64,000 nucleotides of DNA from Gyromitra esculenta. Lineage: Eukaryota > Ascomycota > Pezizomycetes > Pezizales > Discinaceae. The stretch spans positions 517,149 through 581,148 of the forward strand of contig JBCAML010000004.1 of the NCBI GenBank assembly GCA_038503075.1, written 5' to 3'. A program made the position numbers and the translations under genes. Shown piece by piece: positions 55,516 to 64,000 of this stretch; the first letter of the stretch is position 1; the number at the start of each line of letters is the position of its first letter. The notes beneath the pieces were generated by a model. That model saw only the letters and a program-made list of their open reading frames with translations. It did not search any database and was not told the origin of the DNA.

Positions 55516-57317
55516 GCAAATTCTTGCACCCTTTCTTCATTCACGCGAATGCGCCCTCCTTTTTAAAGGATCACCAAGAAAATTCCTTCCTGTGTCCGTA
55601 GGAGTCCCTCAAGGCTCACCTATTTCTCCCCTTTTATTTTGTATCTACGTCGCCCCCATCTCACGCCTTTAAATTCACCTTTTCATATGTGGATGATTTT
55701 GCCATCACAGTCTTCTCGCACTCAAGTAGGAAAAACGCATTGACTCTTAGAACAACGGCACGATATTAACATCGTGGGAGATGCCATTCAAGTTTCTTTT
55801 TCGATTCCCAAAACAGAACTTATACACTGGACAACCATCCATAACCGACTACCCCCTACTCCCGGCGCCTCCATCAAACTTGATGGAAATACCTTTCTCC
55901 CACAACTATGTATTCGTTGGCTTGGCTTTTGGCTTTCCCACAACTTCAATACGAATACTCATTTTCTCAAAAGGTTGTCATCTGCCCAAAAAGCATTTTT
56001 CGCAATCAAATCTCTATCAACATCCGGTTCAGGACTTACAGGTTCCAATGCCCGTAAACTTGCCATGGGCCTTATACGACCAATACTCACATATGGAATG
56101 AACATACTCATCCCATCAGCAACTATCCTAAAAAAACTCGACCCGTTCTGGAACAGTGTTCTCAGATGGATCACGAATTGCTTTTCCTCTACAAACATCG
56201 GTGCTCTCACTCGAGAAGCAGCACTTCCTCCCACACTACCATACGCTAAATACCTCAGAAGACGCCATGCTGTACGCATAGCCACGCTACCTGTGTTATT
56301 TAACCCTGCATCTGCACGCCTTCCGCCAAACTTCCAAGCAAATGGTGCATTCTCTCCCACTTCTCGAAGCCCATCTCAGCGCCTCGCCTCGTAGACCCCG
56401 ACCCTGGAACTCCAATGCCAAATCACGCGTCAGACCTTTAATTATAGACGCTCTCGCACACGAAGCATGGAAATTTCTTCCGTGCAACTACTACCCTGGT
56501 GCGTCAGGCCCTGCCATTGACAAACCAAATCCTGATCAATCAATGATCATCGAATCATGTAACAACGCTATCTTATCCCAATTAAAAACAGACTGGGACG
56601 ATCACACTCCTCGCCCTCCTTACTATGATTACCTCACTACCACCATACCTCACCCATTTATGAAACTTTCAAAATTCACAGCTGGGAGACTCCATCAAAT
56701 GCGAGCACATAAAAGCTACCTCAAAGCACACACTTCCTGGTCTCATCCTGGACCTACTACATGTCCCCTATGTGGTGACAGCTCCCAAAATTTTTCGCAC
56801 GCAATACTATACTGTTTTGCTCATGAGGTTGAACGAAATTTATTTATTCCCTTTTTAAATTCCTTAAACTCTGAGTCTCCCGTATGGGTAAATCCGATTA
56901 TGCTACTAGCCCTTGCTGAATTTATTTCAAAGACAAGGACAAATTTTCCTATTAAATCTCAAATTGATATTTCACATTTATCATCATCTGGTTCGTCTGA
57001 TGTTCTTTCATCTATTTCCTCTCATTCTATAACATCTATTACTTCTCTTTTAAACTTTTTTGAGTCAATGGAAGAGTAATCTATTTGCATGCTGGATATA
57101 TATTAGGCTTATGTTAGCCATGGAGGGAATCTCTGAATTGAAAATTTTCAGTTATATTTGTTTGATTTCTATTATTGTCAGGAGGGTTGGGCTGTTAAGG
57201 GTTTTGTTCACGCTATAACTTCGGTTGCATGTGGCATTCTTGTACCATTTATAAAACAATGAAACAATGATTTAACAAAAAAAAAAAAAAAAAAAAAAAG
57301 CAAATTCTTGCACCCTT
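55516..57317 (+). mobile_element. 5'-truncated, frameshifted non-LTR retrotransposon (LINE) with 18-bp target-site duplication
   Basis: Identical 18-base flanks (GCAAATTCTTGCACCCTT) at 55516-55533 and 57300-57317 bound an element that ends in 23 A's (57277-57299). The body encodes only the C-terminal part of a LINE protein: the reverse-transcriptase block GVPQGSPISPLLF, then SYVDDFAI, IRWLGFWLSHNFN, LIRPILTYGMN, and near the end a CPLCG...H...C zinc-knuckle-like motif. The frame breaks near 55670, again near 55760 and near 56340, so the copy is dead. Truncation at the 5' end, poly-A and duplication together show target-primed reverse transcription. Clade assignment (Tad/I-like) is uncertain. 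Confidence 0.9.
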
Positions 57318-59449
57318 CTTATTTTCACTTTTGGTTCTCTTCTTAACTTCTGTAAGCCCTAGTTTGGTATGTATTCGTTTTCACTAATTCCCCTACTGTA
57401 TATGATCGAGTGATTATCCATGACAGAATATGGATTCTGGTCAAATGGCAAACCTTCTTTTCTTCTTGGGTCTTCGTTTGCGCCTCTCGCATTCAACCAG
57501 GTATTTATGTGCTGCAGAGTGATTTGAGTTTGTGATTGGTTTTTTGAAAGTCAAGAAAGCTCTTATAGTGGGGGCGAAAGTCTCTAGCCGCCGCGTTTCA
57601 CAGCGCTTGCTAAGTTTCGGCTTTTTGGTATATCTGCACGCTTAGATGTTAAATTACTCTGGATTTAAAAGAGAACGAAGTACAAGCGAGAACCTACTGC
57701 AGTGCTGGTACGTGCTATTTGATCGCTCGGTTTTGTAAACGCGTAGCACGTTACATATACGGTAACTTTCTGTATTTCTAGATGCCTAAGCATAGCTACC
57801 TGGACCCTTTTAGCTTGGCTTAATCTCGTCTACTTCTTCTCCCGTTGACTAGAGCCGTAATCGGAATGATGGCCTGCAATTGTAACAACTCGTCGTGTTG
57901 TGTGGTGCAGATGTTTGAATTTGCCTAAAAAGCTGGCTATATCTATACCCTGGAACTTACCTGTCGCCGCTAGGATCGGACCGCTAACTCCTTTTACTAC
58001 TGTTAAGATTCAGCGTGCGGTATGTCGTGTAGGACAAACTACATCCTAATATATACATATGAGCGTAGACGTCAATACAACCTCCTCCAGCGCCACGCAA
58101 ACCGGTTCTGCTTCAGGATACTTAACTGGTACTCTAGGTAACTTAAATGGCCCGAGATACAAGGTTTCCCGTATCCAAGCAATTATTATGCGTTGTTGAT
58201 ATATTCTCAGTGCTGCCCAAAGCTCCAAAGTCAGTCCTTATCACACTCCGAGCTCCGAGCTTAAAATATTGACAATGAAACTGGGCAGCCTGAGCTGAAG
58301 CCATGTGGTGGGGATGTATAGATAACCATACGCAGCATATCTCTAAATAATAGTAGGGGTTTGTTGGATGGGCGACAGCGAGGGTTGCTGGCAGTGCTGC
58401 CTTGAAGCTTTCAGCCAGCCACTAGTGCATTCAGCACCAACATCCGTAATTGAATTGAATTTCAGCCTTACGGCGCAGTTGGGATAAATGGCCCCCACAA
58501 TAAGTAACCAAATCTACCAACCCTGTCTTGACTTTACATACAACGAAGTCCTCGCCATTGTATTGAAGAAGCAAAGAAGTAAAAGAAACTCATCTTTCAC
58601 TGATTCGCACCGATATTTCTTCGCAGTAGCACACCCTTAGACCTAGAGTCTTAGAGGCTTGCTATATGATATGCGGCATTTGTGATAGCCGACAACCGCA
58701 GCCAACCAGCTGAGCACTCTTCTTATCAACGATAATCCTTTCCCCTCCCTCCATGAGGATCAATTTCCAATTTCTCGGAAACGCTTATTAGGGCCTGCTA
58801 TAGGCACATACAGTTACATGGCAGAGTGTAGCCAAGCCATTTCGACCTCATTCCTCACCCCCACCTGCAAACTCCGCCATCTCCTGATGTCGACATTTTA
58901 GGGAATATAGCAGTAATTACCGTCTCGGCTGCAATTGGTACTGGTACGTCCTTAGAGAGGTTATCTTATCTATGTAGTTTTCCCTTACTGTTACTATTAT
59001 TCCCTCTCGGAGTTTCGGGGCTTCGGCCCACTATTGAACTCCGAGGCCATCTTTCTTTTTGAATGACACGTTGTCAATGACTTACGGAAAGCCGTTCTAG
59101 CCGTGTGTGGTTCACCCTTCCCTTCCTCTGTTCTCCTGTTCGGCTGTGCCAGTCCCGTCATCTTACGGCTTTGTTGGGCTGAGATGGGCGGTTTGTCACT
59201 CCACAGCTGAGTAGGATTATAGGACTTTCGCTTTGGGTAATTGTTGTTATTCCTTTCGAGCCTCTATACAGCACTGGGTTCATGGTATATATTGAGCTTG
59301 AATCTAGCTCTCGAAGTAGTTCTCTTTTCTCTTTTCTTCTCCTTCTGTTCTCTCTTCCTCACAAAGTCTCAAGCTCTACAAGCCCATACATAGTCGATAT
59401 AAAATCACCCATATATCAATTTCCTATACACACCTAACCAAAACTAATC
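57318..59449. other. Intergenic region
   Basis: 2.1 kb, no recognisable gene. The last 200 bases before 59450 are C/T-rich, as expected for the leader of the F-box gene. Confidence 0.5.
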
Positions 59450-60249
59450 ATGGCGCCCATATCTTCCCCAACACTCAATTCCCTCCCCACCGAGCTCCTC
59501 GAAGAGATACTATCACACCTCCACCTCAAACAACTCCTCCAAATCACCACCATCTCCCAGCGAATCCACGCCTCAGTAACCTACATAGTCCAGCAGCGGT
59601 TCCGAAATCTCAGTAACCTAAATGGACAACACCTAATCTTCGAATGCTCTCTCCCATGCCACCGAGTTCGTCTTCCCTAACTCCCTAACTATGTCTGACT
59701 ATCATAGCTAATAATGATATATAGCGTACAACCCCATACCATACGTGTGAATATAATGGAGCCTCTCCCATCATAGCAAAACAAGAAGTTACGCCGAGTT
59801 CGGTGTATGCACGCTTCACACCTCGCTTTGAAGATGGGCTTGACCGCGTGTGCAAGACTCTTCCGTTCGATACTAGTGTGTATTTCACGCAACTGATTTC
59901 GTCGGCGGTGCTTGCGGAGCGGGTGTGTGGGATTACGAGTGTCGTGAGTGTGATCCCCGAGACAGTCTTTCGGATCCGAAGACAGTGGCTGCGGGAGGCG
60001 GCTAAGACGGGGGAGGCGGAGATGTTGTGGCTGAATGAGGGTGAGAATGTGGGGATGAGATTGAGAGTGAGGGAGGTGCAGGTGCAGGCCCGCAGACGGG
60101 AGTTGTTGGTGTTTCAGAGGGAGGAGGAGGAGGAGGAGGAAAAGGCGACGAGTTTTGAGGTTGCGTTTGAAGAGGTTAATGTCAGGATGGGGTATTTGGT
60201 GGGGAGAGTGGAGGAGGCGGAGAAGAAGGAGGTGGTAGTTTTGAGGTAG
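59450..60249 (+). CDS. Small F-box domain protein
   Basis: Probable SCF ubiquitin-ligase adaptor of the large fungal F-box family. Exons 59450-59665 and 59725-60249, joined in phase 0 across a 59-base intron with a CTGAC branch site; 246 residues. The F-box is at about 10-50: LNSLPTELLEEILSHLHLKQ, LLQITTISQRIHASV, YIVQQRF. The rest has no named domain. It contains VYARFTPRFEDG, a coiled-coil-prone region, and a run of Glu (EEEEEEEK) near residue 205. The substrate is unknown. Confidence 0.85.
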
Positions 60250-60533
60250 AGGGTTTGAGGGGCTATTTGACCTTAGATCGGATTGTACTATAGATTTTTG
60301 TCTTCACTTTATCCTTTGGCCATGTATATGATTTCTCTTTTTTGGGTGTTTCTTTTGATTTTTTGAGTAGAGGTGTGATAATATATAGTAAAGGGACTTT
60401 TATATACCCGCCTATGATTGCTGTGACGCGTAATTAAGTGGTCTCGAAGCAGGCCTTCAAAGCAACCTTAACCCTACGATATAGTCTTCTGTAACAACCG
60501 TCAGTCACACAAGACAAGCCTGAGACAAGTTAC

Positions 60534-61305
60534 CTATCCTACCTTTTTTGCTAACGCCTTTTTAACAATGGCCGCCACCTCCCCCTTCACAACCGGCTTT
60601 CCCTCAAAAGCCTTCATAACTTCCCTCATCACACTGCCCATACCTTTCGCCTCACCATCAATGACGCTGTTCACAACAGCTACAATCTCATCTTCGCTAA
60701 TCGTCTCCACCTGCGACGCATACGAGTCCAACACAGCGACCTGGCCTGCCTCCTTCTCAGCAAGGTCTTCACGGCCAGCAGCACGGAATTCAGCAACAGA
60801 GTCTGCCGACTTAGCTTTAGTCTTTGCGATAAGGGCGAGGATATGGAGGTCTGTTGTGGGCGGGTTGGACGTCTTGGATGCGTTCGTGACTTCGGCGAGG
60901 AGACTCTAGGGAGGCGAGTGTGTATTAGATGGTGTGGTTATGGCATGGTGTGGAGGGAGGATAGCCGTACTCGGAGAACGTTGAGTCTGTGTGCTGGGTT
61001 AGCTGTGATGTCATCCAAGAGCTATTTTAAGGGAGAGAGAAATTCTACTCACTTATTGGTGTCCTTGTTACGCATGGCATCTTTCAGATCGGCCCTGTGA
61101 AATGGAAGCCATCAGTCCCGGAACCGGAATCTCCCTTTTTCTTCTTCATCATCCCATCTATCACTTTCTTCACCCCATTCTCCTCCCCCACGCTGGAACT
61201 CCGAACACACCTGATCTTAGACAACAACGGAGGCGTTGGCACCGAGGAGTAAAGTCTCCGAGACGCAGGGGCAGCAGCTAGCCGGAGGACGGATCTCGAG
61301 AACAT
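60534..61305 (-). CDS. AIM41: Mitochondrial GatB/YqeY-domain protein Aim41
   Basis: YqeY-family protein of the mitochondrial matrix, related to the tRNA-binding tail of the GatB amidotransferase; exact role unclear. Minus-strand exons 61305-61211, 61094-61053, 60986-60971, 60905-60534; 174 residues. The N-terminus (MFSRSVLRLAAAPASRRLYS) is a typical mitochondrial presequence. Exon joins restore the family core LLSKIRADLKDAMRNKDTNK, LNVLRSLLAEVTNASKTSN, then EFRAAGREDLAEKEAGQVAV, SYASQVETISEDEI, GSVMREVMKAFEGKPVVKG. Exon 3 is only 16 bases. The gene diverges from YIP4 across 361 bases. Confidence 0.92.
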
Positions 61306-61666
61306 TGCGTCTTTTTAATCGACTAGGGGTGCAGCAGTCAATTGAGTGAATCTGCCGAAGGGGTGGGTGGGGTGGGGGCAGCGATGGATGGGGGGTGTAA
61401 ATGATGGTCTTGGATGTTTTTGGAGAAAAGAAAAAAAACGGCGTGACATCAAAGTAATAAAGTAGTAATAAAAAAGAATTAGTTATTACATAGGGTTAGG
61501 GGTGAATGGTGTCAACGTCAGCCTCATCGATGGCTCGAGCGCCTCTGAACATAGCCCAGTTCTCATCTGCTCCACCACGATCTCCGCCAACCACCATTGC
61601 CTTATCTATCGAAACACCCAAATCCACTGTCCCCGTAGCTGCAATAGCTACGCTCTATAGCTAGCC
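61306..61666. promoter_or_regulatory. Divergent promoter of AIM41 and YIP4
   Basis: 361 bases between the two start codons. A G-rich stretch near 61355-61400 (plus strand) and an AT-rich centre (61420-61490). No specific factor site could be assigned. Confidence 0.5.
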
Positions 61667-62590
61667 ATGTCCTCAAGCTCCCATCTAAACCCTTACGACA
61701 ACTACGAGTCTAGCCGTATCGAACAAGACATCATCGACCCAGACGACCGTAAGCTCCCCTCCAAACGCGCGGCCTGCTCGCTGAGCTCGATGAAAGGAGA
61801 AAGCTACTAACATACCCTCTAGTCGACATCAACGACCTCGATGACCCCCTCGACAATCCCAGCGCTCCTCTTAACCCAAACTCCCTCACCTCTGCCATCC
61901 CTGGTGAGGATCGGCGCGCTCCAACAAACACCCTCGATGAGTCCGTCTGGGACACGCTATCCCGCGATATCTTGGCTGTCTGGTCAAAGATGAAAGCAGT
62001 CTTATACCCCAAATTCACTTTCAAAAAATGGCCAAACGCAAACGATGTCCTCGAGTCTGGCGGCCACAGCGGCAGCGGTGGGGCTAAGGTTATTGGGGAT
62101 TGGGACCTGTGGGGTCCACTCGTGTTCTGTTTAGCGCTGAGCACGCTATTGAGTTTTAGTGCCAATGAGAAACAGAAGACGGATGTGTTTGCTGGAGTGT
62201 TTGCTATGGTGTGGATCGGGGAGGCGGTGGTGACGGCGCAGATTAAGTTGTTGGGTGGAAATATGTGAGTTTTTTTTTCCCCCATCTTTTTTTCGAGAGT
62301 GGGGAGGGTTTGGGTTACTGATGGTAGTTGGCGGTGATAGATCGTTCTTTCAGTCGGTTTCGATCATTGGGTATACACTCTTCCCGGTCGTTATCTGTGC
62401 GCTGCTTTCGGCACTGCATATTCCTGCACTTGTTAGGGTTCCGGTATATTCGGTTTGTTTCCTGTGGTCGCTTGCTGCGGGTGTGAGCATCCTTGGTGGT
62501 AGTGGCGTTGTTATGAATAGGGTTGGATTGGCGGTGTTTCCGCTGGGCGTGTTTTATGGAGGGTTGGTCTGTTTGTGTTTGGTTAGCTAG
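61667..62590 (+). CDS. YIP4: Yip1-family Golgi membrane protein (Yip4/YIPF6-like)
   Basis: Multi-pass membrane protein that binds Rab GTPases in ER-Golgi traffic. Exons 61667-61748, 61823-62264, 62341-62590; 257 residues. Cytosolic acidic N-terminus, then the conserved VWSKMKAVLYP, GDWDLWGPLVFCLALSTLLS (TM1), FAGVFAMVWIGEAVVTAQIK (TM2), and after intron 2 SFFQSVSIIGYTLFPVVICA (TM3), VYSVCFLWSLAAGVSILGG (TM4), AVFPLGVFYGGLVCLCLVS (TM5). Both joins keep the frame and recreate the family pattern GGNISFFQSV. Start is the first ATG. Confidence 0.93.
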
Positions 62591-64000
62591 GAGAGTGGAA
62601 ATACTGGTTGTTGTTCTTGTAGGGTGGCTGAAATGGGGCTTGTATATATATGTAGTGTTGGGATTTTTTTGCTAGCCTTTCTTTTTCTGCCTTTCTCTCT
62701 CGCTTTTCTCTCTCCTGTTTCCTAGTTTCTCGGTTTCTTATCCCTCTATCCATATCTTGCTAGAATGCTGGAGCCCTGACAGTTTTTGTAGCTAGGAAAA
62801 GAAAACCATGGAGGGCTGCCGCTAGCATCGTTAGTGCTCGTGCAGCGAAAATACACCCCAATTCAAACATGAATGTTACTGTTGACCGTTTTTGTAGGCG
62901 AGTGATATTTTGAGATTCTTTGTGTGGAGCAGTACGATACGCGTACGATATAGAAAAGTTGGGCAAACGAGCACACGCACGCTGAGACTGAGTATCTAGC
63001 AAAATTACTCCATAAGGGTTTGGGCTATAAGGATAAGGGTATATATTCCTGGCTTTCACAGGGACTAAGTATCCCCGCATGCATGGGACTTTTCTATAAG
63101 AATGCTTGTTCTGTAGGAGCGCGTGATTACTCCACCGGATCCAGCCTCATATCCTTAACGAGCGACTGTACTGTAGCTCTAGTTTTACCCTATCGGGTTT
63201 TCAAGAGGGTCTATAAAGTGTTGCTACGATCAAGGTAAATTTGTCTCGAGATTCCTCCACCAGGGTGAGCTTAATTGGTTATGTCCCCTTATCCAATTGT
63301 AGCAACTGCGTTTCCCTCCCTCATTTTCGAGTTTTAAATACCACCTACTGCATGTATTCCATTCCTTTTTGACCGCCGTTTTACTCGTGAGATTTTGTAA
63401 AGAAGGCTACATGCATTTCTCTAGTGTAGTTTGGGCGGTTTGACCATCAGCCTCCTCTAGAACCACACTCAAAACCGCATATAACCACTGTCTGAGGACA
63501 AATCGCCTTTGACAACCTACAAGCACACCGAGGCTCGATCCAGTAATTAACCTTGACACCGCAGCTGGTGTTGTCCATAAGGTGGGTGAAACTCGAAACG
63601 GTGATTCTCCCGTCGGGTCCCATATTCGATCAGTAAGATGGTATTCAATACAAGCGAGTCTCAGTGTGGAGTGATGTCCCAGCCGTATATGCAGTGGGAA
63701 CCGTAGAGTAGATGTAGGTAGGTACAAGCGTATCGAGGAGGCAATTAGGGCGCCCCAGGGTACTGGTAATATCTTCTCTGCAGCTTAGATACCATGGCCT
63801 GGTGTCTCATACGTTTCCTAAACACTCATTCCGTACGGCTGGCGTGGGCATCGTGTGACAGTCACGGGCTCTAAGGTTCCGAGTCATCAAAGATCACTCG
63901 TGCTGCTTCGGCAAGCGGAGTCACGGGTTTGGACGGTGTTGTTGCGCAACAGACGGCTTTGCATATAGAATACAGCATGGAATGGATGATTTCGGATGGG
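62591..64000. other. Intergenic to the right edge
   Basis: 1.4 kb, no recognisable gene. The first 170 bases are pyrimidine-rich and probably the YIP4 3' UTR; the last few hundred bases may be the upstream or downstream region of a gene outside the window. Confidence 0.5.

Noticed and set aside
56342..57079. 245-codon frame as an independent gene
   Set aside because: It is the frameshifted C-terminal part of the LINE, ending in its zinc-knuckle-like region.

Overview
The window looks like nuclear DNA of a filamentous ascomycete (Pezizomycotina). The genes have many short GT-AG introns of about 50-60 bases with CTAAC/CTGAC-type branch sites. A single dispersed 5S rRNA copy and intron-bearing tRNAs are present. 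The gene set is typical of these fungi: SidA ornithine hydroxylase, a PTH11-type rhodopsin domain, a FucP-like permease, a LaeA-like methyltransferase and a C2H2 regulator with a fungal transcription-factor domain. I cannot name the species. Large AT-rich intergenic tracts and a LINE copy suggest a moderately gene-sparse genome. All gene models were built by hand from splice signals and reading frame.

Layout. Positions 1-2740 hold an 11-exon gene, cut at the left edge, in which a PTH11/rhodopsin-type multi-pass domain runs in frame into a complete FucP-like major facilitator permease. Next comes a 4 kb intergenic region with five exact SreA-type GATA sites (3956-4930), and then sidA (6710-8426), which makes the first committed siderophore precursor. 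pop8 (RNase P/MRP subunit, minus) and hmt1 (PRMT1-type arginine methyltransferase, plus) diverge from a 380-base promoter. A TMEM97-like EXPERA protein, a Cys-rich J-domain protein, GAL7, a 5S rRNA gene and a secreted GH53 galactanase follow up to 21.5 kb.

From 21.5 to 28.5 kb I see no gene. After it lie tRNA-Arg(CCG), ERG28 and a large F-box/repeat protein (30.8-32.7 kb). An 11 kb stretch without recognisable genes (32.7-43.7 kb) contains a 34-bp inverted repeat and precedes a 1179-residue C2H2/fungal-TF regulator (43.7-47.5 kb). Then come a LaeA-like methyltransferase (50.5-52.4 kb), tRNA-Ser(GCT), a 5'-truncated LINE with an 18-bp target-site duplication (55.5-57.3 kb), a small F-box protein, and a divergent AIM41/YIP4 pair.

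Most genes are unrelated housekeeping neighbours; there is no metabolic gene cluster apart from the isolated sidA. The most unusual element is the rhodopsin-permease fusion. Its permease half also lacks the usual transmembrane-1 aspartate, which suggests a sensor ('transceptor') rather than an ordinary transporter.
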